Source of the DNA: Nocardia bhagyanarayanae | Lineage (GTDB): Bacteria; Actinomycetota; Actinomycetes; Mycobacteriales; Mycobacteriaceae | DNA length: 64,000 bases | Reading direction: 5' to 3' | Assembly: GCF_006716565.1 (NCBI RefSeq) | Contig: NZ_VFPG01000001.1 | Location: 4,278,001 to 4,342,000 of the forward strand | Shown here: positions 8,167 through 16,619 of the stretch, in pieces | How the letters are laid out: each line of letters starts with the position of its first letter | Position numbering within the stretch: the stretch's first letter is position 1 | The notes under the pieces: generated by a model | What the model was told of the DNA's origin: nothing | Database searches by the model: none | The model's input: the letters and a program-made list of their open reading frames with translations, nothing else | Made by a program: the position numbers and the translations under genes

Positions 8167-8892
8167 GTGAGTGAACAGACGATCGCGCTGGTGACCGGCG
8201 CGAACAAGGGAATCGGATACGAAATCGCCGCCGGCCTGGGCGCTCTCGGCTGGCGAATCGGTGTGGGCGCGCGCGATCGGCAACGCCGCGACACCGCGGT
8301 GGAGAAGCTGCGCGCGGCCGGCACCGATGCGTTCGGTGTGCCGCTCGACGTGACCGACGACGCGAGTGTGGCCGCAGCGGCCGAATTGATCGCCGGCCAT
8401 GCCGGAGGGCTCGATGTTCTGGTCAACAACGCCGCGATCACCGGCGGTATGCCGCAGACACCGACCACGGTCGGTCCCGCGACCGTGCGAGCTGTCGTGG
8501 AAACCAACGTGATCGGGGTCATCCGGGTCACCAACGCGATGCTGCCGATGCTGCGCGCTTCGTCCGCACCGCGGATCGTCAACATGTCCAGCAGCGTCGG
8601 CTCGCTCGCCCTGCAAACCACACCCGGCATCGACATGGGCCAGGTTCCCGCCGCCTACTTGGCCTCGAAGACCTTCCTCAACGCCCTCACCATCCAATAC
8701 GCCAAGGAACTGGGCGATACCAACATCTTGATCAACTCCGGCTGTCCCGGTTTCACCGCCACCGACCTCAACGGCTTTCGCGGCGTCCGCACACCGCAAC
8801 AGGGCGCGGCCATCGCGATTCACCTCGCGACCCTGCCCGATGGCGGACCGACCGGCGGATTCTTCGACGACGCCGGAACGGTGCCCTGGTGA
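8167..8892 (+). CDS. SDR-family NADPH-type oxidoreductase
   Basis: This 241-residue short-chain dehydrogenase resembles carbonyl reductases. It has the cofactor motif TGANKGIG, the acidic DVTD stretch, LVNNAAIT, MSSSVGS for the catalytic Ser and YLASK for the Tyr/Lys pair. The GTG start at 8167 directly precedes SEQTIALVTGANKGIG. It probably reduces a carbonyl compound with NADPH, judged by the Arg-containing ARDRQR after the second strand. The divergent LysR gene is its likely regulator. All catalytic residues are present, unlike the SDR at 4493-5332. Confidence 0.88.
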   Translation: MSEQTIALVTGANKGIGYEIAAGLGALGWRIGVGARDRQRRDTAVEKLRAAGTDAFGVPLDVTDDASVAAAAELIAGHAGGLDVLVNNAAITGGMPQTPTTVGPATVRAVVETNVIGVIRVTNAMLPMLRASSAPRIVNMSSSVGSLALQTTPGIDMGQVPAAYLASKTFLNALTIQYAKELGDTNILINSGCPGFTATDLNGFRGVRTPQQGAAIAIHLATLPDGGPTGGFFDDAGTVPW

Positions 8893-8925
8893 CGGGCACA
8901 CCGGTGCCGGCAAGGTAGCGATCCC

Positions 8926-9055
8926 GCCGGGGTCGGCGTCGGAGTCGACCGATTCTCGATCGGCGACGAGGTGATCGGGTTCTCCGAGAAGCGGGCCGCC
9001 CAGGCCGAGTTGGTCCTGGTCGTCGTCGACCACCTCACTCTCCAGCGACCGGCCG
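8926..9055 (+). pseudogene. MDR (quinone-oxidoreductase type) dehydrogenase fragment
   Basis: In one frame the sequence reads AGVGVGVDRFSIGDEVIGF, then SEKRAAQAELVLVVVDHLT. This is the GroES-like segment of medium-chain dehydrogenase/quinone oxidoreductases (VGxGVxxFxVGDEVxGF, then an AEYVVV strand). About 43 codons remain, with no upstream start or downstream Rossmann domain. It lies just after the SDR gene and against the end of the methyltransferase gene, so it looks like a deletion relic. Confidence 0.55.
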
Positions 9056-9063
9056 ATGAGGGA

Positions 9064-9852
9064 TCAGATCCTGTTCAGCACGAACATCTGCGCCAACTGC
9101 GGGTAGCTGTTGTTGATGGCATATCGCTCCAGGTTCGACAACACCGCCTGTGCGTCGAAATCTTCGAACCCGACCAACTCGGCGGGTACGCCATGGCAGA
9201 GTGTCAGACCGGATTGCTCGACAAGCCACCGCACCGACACGTTCGTTCCCCACTCATTGCGGCGCCTGAGAGTGAACGGCTCGAGGTTCAGAAACAGATC
9301 CACAGACACCACGAATGCCCCACCGGGCCGCAGAATACGACCTACTTCGGTGAGAACCGCAACGATTTCATCGAGCGCCAGGTGTTCTATGGTCGACAGG
9401 CAGTAGACCAGGTCGACCGAGTCCGCCGCGATGCGGGCGTCCCGCAGTGTTCCAAGGTGCAGCCTTACTTGGGTGCCGAACCACTGGTTCATTTGCCGAT
9501 GTGCCGCAATGGGATCCGTTATCGGAGCTTCCGGCGCACCGAATGGCAGAAACGGGTCGACATTGAGAACGGAAGCGCCGCACTGCGCGAGGACGAATTG
9601 GAAACCGGATAACGCGCCGCCGACCTCCACTACGTTCAGCCCTGGTTGCACCGGCCGGGCGTGAAATGCCCACGGATACTCCACGGATCGGGTCGTACTG
9701 TTGCGCTGTGCTGCGAAACAGCCTGCGGACAGAGCGTCATCGCGCGACACGACGCGGTCGAATCGCAGCCGTTCGCTGCCGAAACCGAAGGGCGCGCCCC
9801 ACTGGAGATTCCATCGGCGGTAGCTGTCCGGCAGCGCACGTCGGGCCAGCAT
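9064..9852 (-). CDS. Class I SAM-dependent methyltransferase
   Basis: I start this 262-residue protein at the ATG at 9852, which shares one base with the TAA of the glycosyltransferase gene (TAATG). An open frame upstream is out of context. The SAM-binding motif I is VVEVGGALSGFQF, the acidic residue after strand 2 is in VLNVDPF, and motif IV is VDLVYCLSTIEHL, followed by EVGRILRPGGAFVVSVDLF. This is the layout of small-molecule or sugar O/C-methyltransferases. Coupled translation suggests that it modifies the product of the glycosyltransferase, or that both ride on the NLR-like operon. Confidence 0.82.
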   Translation of the reverse strand: MLARRALPDSYRRWNLQWGAPFGFGSERLRFDRVVSRDDALSAGCFAAQRNSTTRSVEYPWAFHARPVQPGLNVVEVGGALSGFQFVLAQCGASVLNVDPFLPFGAPEAPITDPIAAHRQMNQWFGTQVRLHLGTLRDARIAADSVDLVYCLSTIEHLALDEIVAVLTEVGRILRPGGAFVVSVDLFLNLEPFTLRRRNEWGTNVSVRWLVEQSGLTLCHGVPAELVGFEDFDAQAVLSNLERYAINNSYPQLAQMFVLNRI

Positions 9853-11084
9853 TACGACCTGCTCGTGCTCGAACGGGACGCGCCCGCACGGTCGATCATC
9901 ATCTGATAACAACGCTCCAACTCCTGTGCGGCCGCGCCCCAAGTCGGGAGCGGCCCACCGCTACCACGCTGCTGCCGCGGCACCGACACCAGGGCTTTGA
10001 CCGCGTCGGCGAACTCCGCCGCATCGTCGGCGATATTCAGGACTTCTCGCTGTGCCGAGGCGAGACCCTCGGCGCCTACACTGGTGGTGACAATCGCCGC
10101 GCCTGCTCGAAGTGCCTCGAGCACTTTGACTTTCACGCCGCCACCTACCCGGATCGGGCATACCACGACATGAGCCGAGCGGTAGAGCGCGTCGAGATTC
10201 GGCACGAGCCCGACTACTCGCACACCGGCGGCAGCAGCGCGATCAGCCAATGTCCGCGAGCTCGTATTCCCGACGAACGCGACGTCGATATCCGTTGTTC
10301 CCGAACGCAACCGCGGCAAGATCTCGTCGAGAAACCATTCCGCTCCGTCACGGCTGGGCCAGTAGTCGAAATTGGCGACATAGGCGATCAGAGGCGGTCC
10401 GGTCGTGCTCACCGGCGCGCCTTCAGTGCCCACCCCTCGCGGTAGCGTCGGCTCGTGATCGGCGCCATTGCCCACCACGTGGACATCGAGGTTCGCCTCG
10501 TCGGTCAGCATCCGTAATCGATCCTCCGGACTGACAGCGACAACGGATTCGGCGCGCCGCCACGCCTCCCGCTCGAAAGTCCTGGTCCGAAGCACCTGCT
10601 CCAGCAACATCTTTCGGCGCATGCGATCAATCGTCAACTCTGCTCGCTGTAGTAAGAGCGCATGCTCGACATTCTGAGTTCCGAGCAGGATCGGCCCGGG
10701 CCAACCGCCGGGCAGATGCTGCATGAGGTAGTAGCCTTCGACGTGGACGACGTCGGGCCTGTGCCGACGCAGACCACGTGCTATCTCCGCCGATGCGGAT
10801 GCCGACGCGTGACGCGCAACGTGCCATGGTCGTGCATCGCCGCCGATCGGTGGCACTTCGGGGGCTTGAATATCAGTCGGCACCAATCTTATTCCGTGAC
10901 ACCGAGAGCGCAGGCGCCTCACCAACTGGCGATCCTCGTCGAACGTCTTTGTCACACAGATCATTTCGACGTGATGCTGGTCAGCTATACGCTCCATCAG
11001 CTCCAGTTCGCGGCGTCGTCCGCCGCTGGTAGCCACATGGGGCAGATGGCTGGTGACGACAGTTATCCGAAGGGCTTCCTTCAT
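9852..11084 (-). CDS. GT4-family glycosyltransferase
   Basis: This GT-B-fold glycosyltransferase has about 410 residues. The N-terminal Rossmann half starts RITVVTSHLPHVATSGGRRR, with the glycine-rich acceptor loop. The C-terminal half has GNGADHEP, the strand LIAYVANFDYWPSRDG and the donor-site block VGGGVKVKVLEALRAGAAIV ending in a conserved E..GAEGL. This is retaining GT4 chemistry with a nucleotide-sugar donor. The ATG at 11084 overlaps the TGA of the NLR-like gene (ATGA), so I prefer it to an ATG 5 codons earlier. Its stop overlaps the methyltransferase start. The acceptor is unknown. Confidence 0.85.
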   Translation of the reverse strand: MKEALRITVVTSHLPHVATSGGRRRELELMERIADQHHVEMICVTKTFDEDRQLVRRLRSRCHGIRLVPTDIQAPEVPPIGGDARPWHVARHASASASAEIARGLRRHRPDVVHVEGYYLMQHLPGGWPGPILLGTQNVEHALLLQRAELTIDRMRRKMLLEQVLRTRTFEREAWRRAESVVAVSPEDRLRMLTDEANLDVHVVGNGADHEPTLPRGVGTEGAPVSTTGPPLIAYVANFDYWPSRDGAEWFLDEILPRLRSGTTDIDVAFVGNTSSRTLADRAAAAGVRVVGLVPNLDALYRSAHVVVCPIRVGGGVKVKVLEALRAGAAIVTTSVGAEGLASAQREVLNIADDAAEFADAVKALVSVPRQQRGSGGPLPTWGAAAQELERCYQMMIDRAGASRSSTSRS

Positions 11085-13684
11085 CGCGCCGTCAGCCATT
11101 CCGCCACGCTCGCAGCCCTGCGGTGTCCGATTTCGCCCAGAATCATCTGCGCCTCCTCCCCGAAGCGGCGTCCCTGTTCGCCTGTTCCGGCCCGTGCGAG
11201 CCCGAACAATGCGAGCCCCAGCAGGTCTCGGCGTTCACGCTGCTCCGCGATGCGTCTGGCCTGCTCGAATGCGGTTCGAGCGTCCGTGACATCGCCCGTC
11301 GACAGAAAGACCTCGCCGAACTCGAGTTCTATCAGCGCCGTGTGAATCCCGCCCGGTTCCCGTGCTGCCCGCTCCCGTCCCTCCCGCAGAGAAGCCAATG
11401 CCTCCGGGAACCGTCCGGCCAGCCGGTACATCCGCGCGCGGTATTCCAAGGCGTCGAGCAGTGGCTCCGACATCGCGCCCTTCCGTGCGATGTTCTCCGC
11501 TTGTTCCAGGTGCTCGACAGCCTCCGGCCTTTTCGCATCGATCTCGATGTCGGCCAAAGCGCCGAGGCATCGGCTCATCTTCTCCTCGTGACCGAAACGG
11601 CGCGCGAGTTCGAGTCCATACCGGAACTGCTGCTCGGCCTCATCAGTCTGTCCGGCGTCGCGCAGCGCGTGGCCGAGATTCGCCGCAAGCGACATTCGCT
11701 CCCGGTGGCCTGTGCGCTCGGCGAGCACGATCGCCTCACGGCAGAACTCGATCGACTCACCGTATTGGCACCGCCGGCGCGCCACTACCGCCAGTCCCTG
11801 TAAACCGTCGATCATCCGGTCGGCACGACCTTCGGCCCGAGCGAGTGCCAGGCATTCGCGGAAGCTTTCCTCGGCCGCCCCCACATCTTCGGCCGTGACC
11901 TGCATCCAGCCGCGCACCTGCAACAAGTCCGCCGCGACCGCGGGCTCGCCCACCGAGCGCGCGACTTCAACGCCTCGGTCCAGGGTCGCCAATGATGTCT
12001 CGAGCCGACCACTCACACCCAGCGACCAGCCGAGTCCATGCAGCGCCAGTGCCTCGGACCGTACTGAACCGATCTGCTCCGCAGTGCTCTTCGCCTGCTC
12101 GAAGTGATCGATTGCTTCCGGGATCCGACCCTGCATGGCGGTCACCCAGCCCAGACCGATTCGGATGTCGATCGACAGTTGACTATGGGGCCGCGCCAGC
12201 CGCATCGCCTGCGTGAGATACCGGTTCGACTCGGCGAGATCGCCGCGTTTGTCGTGCACGCGACCGAGGAAGTACACGAGTCGCGCGTCGTCGGGCCCCA
12301 GCTGGTCGAATGTGGGAAGTACTCGCTCGAGCTGCTCACCAGCGAGCGTGTACAGCCCGCGTGCGTCCAAGAAGTCGAACAGCGCCAGGACGCCGCGCTT
12401 GACCAGATCGTTCTCCCGCTGCTCACTGGCCGTGCGGAACGCCTCGAGGATCACGGGCAGCTCGCGTTCCAAATCCTCGAAATCGTCCCGATGGGATTCG
12501 ACGTACTCGACGAAGTAGTTGATCATCCGGATGTTCACCTCGGGATGTGGTGTCAGAGCCGCCCGTGCGTAATCGCTGATCGTTTGGTGCAGTGTGTATC
12601 TCCCAGGACCGATAGGCTCCAGTAGGCCCGAGTCGGTGAGCTCATCCAGCTCCGCCTCCGTCGTACCGCCGACGGCGATCACCGCATCCTCACCGATGCT
12701 GACCGGCTTCGGCGGGAAGACACCGAGATCGCCCAGTAAGCGCCGAGCCGGCTCGGTGAGAGCGTCGACGCTGAGCTGGATGATCGACTGCAGCGACAGT
12801 GGTGTGCCTTCGCCGAGGCCGGGATGCCGGCTCAGGATGCCGATCGGCGCAGTCAGCCGCAGCAGATCGCCGTGATCCTGGCTCAGTCGGCGAACCGCGG
12901 TTCGGATTCGCCGTGGCTGTCCGGTGTGCTCGGCCACCCGCAACTGCCTACCGATCAGAGACAGCGCGAGCGGCAATCCCCCGGAAAGCCGGATCAGATC
13001 GCCTACTGCGTCGGGTTCGGTGGCGACTGCGATGGGGGCCAGCCGACGCAGCATCTCTCTCGAATCGGTATCGCTCAGCTCCCTCAGTGTGCACAGTTCG
13101 CCGTCACCGAATCGGAGCGCAACCTCTGGAATCCGAGTCGTCAGCAGATGCGCGCAGTTCGGCCCGCCGATGCGCAGCGTGAGCGCGTCCTCGATATGCC
13201 ACGCGTCATCGATCACGATGAGCATGCGCCGGAGTCCGATCGCATCGCGGATTTGGGCGGCGCGGCTGGTCAGCGCCACCTGCTCGCCGGCTTGTTGTGC
13301 CAATCCCAGTGCTGACGACCAGGCTGCCAGCGCCGCGCGCAGGTCCGGTTCGCGCCCCAACCCGTGCCAGAGGACGCCATCGGAAAATCTGCCGAGCACC
13401 ACCGGATCGTGCGCCAGCGCGATGGCAACGGCGGTCTTCCCGACACCCGGCAATCCGTTCACCGCGGAAATCGGCAGATTCGCACCCGACAGCAAACGTT
13501 CACGGAGGGTCGTGAAATCGCCATCACGCCCGACAAGCGAATTCTCCGCCATGGGCGGTGCCAGGTACGGGACGGTCGATCGACCGTTGTCGAAAACGAG
13601 GGTGACTGTGTTGTTGTTTCCCTGGACGACTCCCTGCACTGTCTCCGCCACGACCTGATTGGGCCGCCCAGCCGAAGTCGCCAT
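11081..13684 (-). CDS. NLR-like NB-ARC/TPR ATPase with N-terminal RHIM-like motif
   Basis: This is an 867-residue STAND ATPase. Residues 16-31 read VQGVVQGNNNTVTLVF, a RHIM-like amyloid motif. The NB-ARC module follows: P-loop GLPGVGKT (77-84), Walker B MLIVIDDAW (about 154-162), LLTTRIPE (about 180) and the GLPL motif SGGLPLALS (about 235-242), then a winged helix to about residue 360. The rest, about 400-860, is a superhelix of TPR units. No SARP or LuxR DNA-binding domain is present, so it is not an AfsR-type activator. It follows the effector gene by 5 bases and overlaps the glycosyltransferase gene. The expected mode, from family knowledge, is sensing through the repeats, nucleotide-driven oligomerisation, and templating of the effector's motif. 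Confidence 0.85.
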   Translation of the reverse strand: MATSAGRPNQVVAETVQGVVQGNNNTVTLVFDNGRSTVPYLAPPMAENSLVGRDGDFTTLRERLLSGANLPISAVNGLPGVGKTAVAIALAHDPVVLGRFSDGVLWHGLGREPDLRAALAAWSSALGLAQQAGEQVALTSRAAQIRDAIGLRRMLIVIDDAWHIEDALTLRIGGPNCAHLLTTRIPEVALRFGDGELCTLRELSDTDSREMLRRLAPIAVATEPDAVGDLIRLSGGLPLALSLIGRQLRVAEHTGQPRRIRTAVRRLSQDHGDLLRLTAPIGILSRHPGLGEGTPLSLQSIIQLSVDALTEPARRLLGDLGVFPPKPVSIGEDAVIAVGGTTEAELDELTDSGLLEPIGPGRYTLHQTISDYARAALTPHPEVNIRMINYFVEYVESHRDDFEDLERELPVILEAFRTASEQRENDLVKRGVLALFDFLDARGLYTLAGEQLERVLPTFDQLGPDDARLVYFLGRVHDKRGDLAESNRYLTQAMRLARPHSQLSIDIRIGLGWVTAMQGRIPEAIDHFEQAKSTAEQIGSVRSEALALHGLGWSLGVSGRLETSLATLDRGVEVARSVGEPAVAADLLQVRGWMQVTAEDVGAAEESFRECLALARAEGRADRMIDGLQGLAVVARRRCQYGESIEFCREAIVLAERTGHRERMSLAANLGHALRDAGQTDEAEQQFRYGLELARRFGHEEKMSRCLGALADIEIDAKRPEAVEHLEQAENIARKGAMSEPLLDALEYRARMYRLAGRFPEALASLREGRERAAREPGGIHTALIELEFGEVFLSTGDVTDARTAFEQARRIAEQRERRDLLGLALFGLARAGTGEQGRRFGEEAQMILGEIGHRRAASVAEWLTAR

Positions 13685-13689
13685 GGAAC

Positions 13690-14091
13690 TCAGCTTCCAG
13701 ACGGAGGCTGCTGACCGAACGTCATGGACACCTGATTGCTATTTCCCTGGACCAGTCCTTGCACATCGCCCGCGACGGCGATCTGGAATCTTCCGGCCTC
13801 GGCCTCCTCAGGGAGGAGCAGCGTCATCAATTCTCGAGCCTTGCGGACGAGTTCGACATCCTTGGCGGCGTCGGCGGCTGTGAGCTCCGCTTCCAACGGC
13901 CCGCGCCAAACGTCGGGTTGCTCTTCGTGTCGAGCCAGAATGAGTTCACCACCCGGTCGACGCGCGAACAACCGGGCGACCTGCGCCTTCAGCCCGGCGT
14001 ACAGGCTTCGGACCGCATCCGTCGCCGACTCTTGGAGGCTGGCAGCGGCTCCTGCGGCCAGCGCTGTGGCAATGAGCGTTACGGGGTCCAT
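13690..14091 (-). CDS. Putative RHIM-motif effector (Bell-like helical domain)
   Basis: The ATG at 14091 has a strong GGAGAGGGG about 7 bases upstream and gives 133 residues. Residues 5-20 form a small hydrophobic, Ala-rich helix (TLIATALAAGAAASL), followed by amphipathic helices to about residue 95. The tail at 110-125 reads VQGLVQGNSNQVSMTF. Ten of 16 positions are identical to residues 16-31 of the next gene's product. Small actinobacterial proteins of this layout, beginning MDPVT and ending in a RHIM-like motif, are familiar. In fungi and bacteria the equivalent N-terminal domains are membrane-targeting cell-death effectors triggered by an NLR partner. That function here is inference. Confidence 0.75.
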   Translation of the reverse strand: MDPVTLIATALAAGAAASLQESATDAVRSLYAGLKAQVARLFARRPGGELILARHEEQPDVWRGPLEAELTAADAAKDVELVRKARELMTLLLPEEAEAGRFQIAVAGDVQGLVQGNSNQVSMTFGQQPPSGS

Positions 14092-14436
14092 CGGACACCC
14101 CTCTCCGAATGTGCACACTCGATGGCCTCTGGCCCAGAACAAGTTTCGCTGCCCCATACCCCATGGGCGACGCCGAACAAGCATATCCATCGAAAGCGTG
14201 GCCCTCAGGCGTTTTCGGCCCGGCAGCCCCGGTTCAGCAGAGCGGACGCCACGGGTTCCGGGGGTGCGTTGCTCCCCGGAACGTTTCGGTCTCGTCTATC
14301 GGGCTAGTAACGGGCCTGCGCGCGAAGACGATCGACCATTGGACATCGGCGCGCGGAGGGGACGAGCATGATGATCGACCCGTGATGCGGTGGGGCCTCG
14401 CCTCGGTGCGGCTCCACCTCGCGCTCGCCTTTGTGT
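14092..14436. other. Intergenic region with the NLR operon promoter
   Basis: This 345-base gap separates the LysR gene end at 14437 from the effector start at 14091. It contains the ribosome binding site of the effector and must hold the promoter of the four-gene operon. I see no recognisable gene, clear inverted repeat or terminator in it. Confidence 0.5.
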
Positions 14437-15399
14437 TCAGAACATGAACAGTGCGCGGTCCGCGTCCGGGATCCAGCTCTCCGCCGCGGTGTCGCGGTTG
14501 TAGTTTCTCGCGACGTGCTCGACGAGGTGGGGAAGTCCGGGGTGCGGGTTGCGGGCGGACCACAGGAGCGCCAGGGGATAGGCGGGCGTCGGGTCGAGGA
14601 TGGTGACGCGGCGGATGTGGGGATGCCAGGGTGTGCGGCCGCCGTCGCCGGTGAAGGTCATCAACGACGGTGATTCCGCGATGCGTTCGACGATCTCGGT
14701 AAGGCCCTCCAACCGCCCGCCGGTGTCGATGCGAATTCCGCTGTAGGCGGAGAGATCTCGGTAGAAATCGGCCCATTCCGACGGCACCGCTGCCCCCGGC
14801 ACCCAAGCCGGATACTCGGCGGCCTCACATAATGTCACCGAGGTGCGGCCCGCGAACGGGTGATCCTTGCCGACCAGCAGGTGCAGTGGTTCCAAATATG
14901 CTGGGGCAGAAGTGATGTCGGACCCGAGCGGGACGGGACCGCCGTGGGCGCGGGCGAATGCCGCGTCGACGTGTCCGCCGCGCAGGGCATCTCGCGAGGT
15001 TGTTATCGCGTTGGAGACGACGATCTCGGTGTCGATGTGCGGGTGCTGCGCGAGATAGAAATCCATCAGCTCGGTGGCGGCCATGCGCTTGCCGAGCACC
15101 GCCACCCGCAACGGCCGCACCTCCTCCCGCACCGCGCGCACCGCGGCGTGCGAGGCCGCGAGGAGCGTGCGCGCGTGCGGCAGCAGTCGCGCGCCCGCCG
15201 CGGTCCGCACGGTGCTTCCGTGTCCGCGCTCGAACAACGTTGCACCGAGCTGTGTTTCGAGCTTCGCGATGCGTTTCGACACCGCCTGCTGGCTGATGCC
15301 GAGAACGTCCGCGGCGTAACTGAACTGTCCCTCGTCGGCCACCGCGACGAAGGCGCGCACCGCCGCGAGATCGAGATCCACCGCACCCTCCTCCGACAA
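14437..15399 (-). CDS. LysR-family transcriptional regulator
   Basis: The regulator has 320 residues. The HTH covers about 8-66 (VDLDLAAVRAFVAVADEGQF, SYAADVLGISQQAVSKRIAK), and the substrate-binding domain follows the linker near residue 95. The start is the ATG at 15399; a GTG six codons on (VDLDLAAV) is an alternative. It lies downstream of the DoxX gene on the same strand with 141 bases between, so it may have its own promoter. No divergent partner is present, which leaves the target unclear. It is not obviously related to the NLR operon that follows it. Confidence 0.88.
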   Translation of the reverse strand: MSEEGAVDLDLAAVRAFVAVADEGQFSYAADVLGISQQAVSKRIAKLETQLGATLFERGHGSTVRTAAGARLLPHARTLLAASHAAVRAVREEVRPLRVAVLGKRMAATELMDFYLAQHPHIDTEIVVSNAITTSRDALRGGHVDAAFARAHGGPVPLGSDITSAPAYLEPLHLLVGKDHPFAGRTSVTLCEAAEYPAWVPGAAVPSEWADFYRDLSAYSGIRIDTGGRLEGLTEIVERIAESPSLMTFTGDGGRTPWHPHIRRVTILDPTPAYPLALLWSARNPHPGLPHLVEHVARNYNRDTAAESWIPDADRALFMF

Positions 15400-15540
15400 T
15401 CACGGTCGCTTCGCTGGAAGGGTAGTTCGGCAGACGGCCGCTGGATCGATCGCCGCCAACCCGACGGGCGATCGTTCCGGGGACGCGCGAGCGGCGATCG
15501 GTGGGTGGGCCACCGATCGCCGGTCGTGCTCAGGGAGTTT

Positions 15541-15972
15541 TCATCGCGACAGCGAGTTGCGCAGGTCGGTGAGGGTGGTGCGGCGCTCGTGGGCGATCCA
15601 GGCGAAGATCGCGGCGAGGACCAGGGGGAAGATCGCCATCGAGGGCTTGTCGGCGATGAAGGCCTGGGTTGCGGCGGCGAGCACGGTGAGAACGGACAGG
15701 CCCGCGGCGGCGAGGGCGCTGAGGCGGGGCACCATCAGGCCGATGCCGCCGGCGACCTCGGCGAGGCCGATGAAGATGAGCAGACCGAGGGGGATGGTCA
15801 GATTCTCGGGGGCGTTGTCCGCCAGGGTGTTCGGTATCACGAGCTTGGGTCCGCCGGAGGCGATGATGAAGAACAGGCCGAGCAGGATCTGCAGGGTCCA
15901 CAGGACGCGGTTGCGGATCTTGCCGGGACGGTAGGTGAGGTGGTTGGCGAACGTGGCGGTGGCGGTGGTCAT
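15541..15972 (-). CDS. DoxX-family integral membrane protein
   Basis: The protein has 143 residues with four predicted membrane helices: about 22-42 (VLWTLQILLGLFFIIASGG), 60-80, 85-105 and 110-130. It carries the DoxX block ASGGPKL and GLAEVAGGIGL. Family members are small quinone- or redox-linked membrane proteins of poorly defined role. I chose the ATG at 15972, which follows AGAAGGACCAGAA, over a longer frame that starts 15 codons earlier without a binding site. It is monocistronic or loosely linked to the LysR gene. Confidence 0.85.
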   Translation of the reverse strand: MTTATATFANHLTYRPGKIRNRVLWTLQILLGLFFIIASGGPKLVIPNTLADNAPENLTIPLGLLIFIGLAEVAGGIGLMVPRLSALAAAGLSVLTVLAAATQAFIADKPSMAIFPLVLAAIFAWIAHERRTTLTDLRNSLSR

Positions 15973-16144
15973 TTCTGGTCCTTCTGGTCGGTCGCGCCGG
16001 GTTGGTAGCGCGTTCAACCAATAGGACGGAGCACCGTCGGAGGATTCATCGCTGTCCGCGAAAGTTTTCGGACGGGATCGGCTGGAGCGATGGTGTCGGC
16101 CGACGCGGGACGCGCCGATTTCGCGCTCGACGCCGCGCGATGGA

Positions 16145-16495
16145 TCAGTCCCGGTAGATCGTTACATAGGCGTTCGTCGCGGTCCCGATACTCATCGGGC
16201 CCAAGCACGAGGCCGTACCCTGGCCGGACGGGCCGAAGGAACCACTCCACGAACCCTGGTAGGGGCCGATGGCCATGAGCGGAAAGGCGTTGGGCACGCC
16301 GTGCAGGCCGAAGCACTCGACGACCAGGGCGTATTCCCGCCCAGCGGGTCCGTCGTCGTGGCACTTCGCCGTCGCGCCGACCAGGTCCCGCGTGACAACA
16401 CAATCCTGCGGCGCGGCATGAGCCGCACCGGATCCGAGCACCGTGGCGAAACCGGAAATCACGGCGGCGGCAACTACAGCTGTCGTCGTTCTCAT
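16145..16495 (-). CDS. Small secreted protein with four cysteines
   Basis: This is a 116-residue protein with a clear Sec signal peptide: MRTTTAVVAAAVISGF, hydrophobic core, AAHA cleavage near residue 28. The mature part of about 88 residues has Cys in DCVVT, KCHDD, VECFG and ASCLG, suggesting two disulphides. It belongs to the kind of short exported proteins common in Nocardia and mycobacteria, and I do not recognise a named family. The ATG at 16495 is preceded by AGAAGGGA at 7 bases and beats an upstream ATG in the same frame. It stands alone. Confidence 0.75.
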   Translation of the reverse strand: MRTTTAVVAAAVISGFATVLGSGAAHAAPQDCVVTRDLVGATAKCHDDGPAGREYALVVECFGLHGVPNAFPLMAIGPYQGSWSGSFGPSGQGTASCLGPMSIGTATNAYVTIYRD

Positions 16496-16619
16496 GCGAA
16501 ATCCCTTCTGCCACATTGCTGCACTGTCGCTTGGCCATCGATTTCCAACGGTGAGTCGTTACAACGGAGAGATTGCGCGGCAGCGCTTGCGAGCGATGGT
16601 GCGGTAGGTTGTGGCGGCT

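Noticed and set aside
11081..13684. AfsR/SARP-type transcriptional activator
   Set aside because: The protein begins with the RHIM-like motif and NB-ARC module and has no N-terminal OmpR-like or C-terminal LuxR DNA-binding domain.
15541..15972. DoxX gene as part of a thiosulfate-oxidation locus
   Set aside because: No partner sulfur genes are nearby and DoxX-family proteins are functionally diverse.
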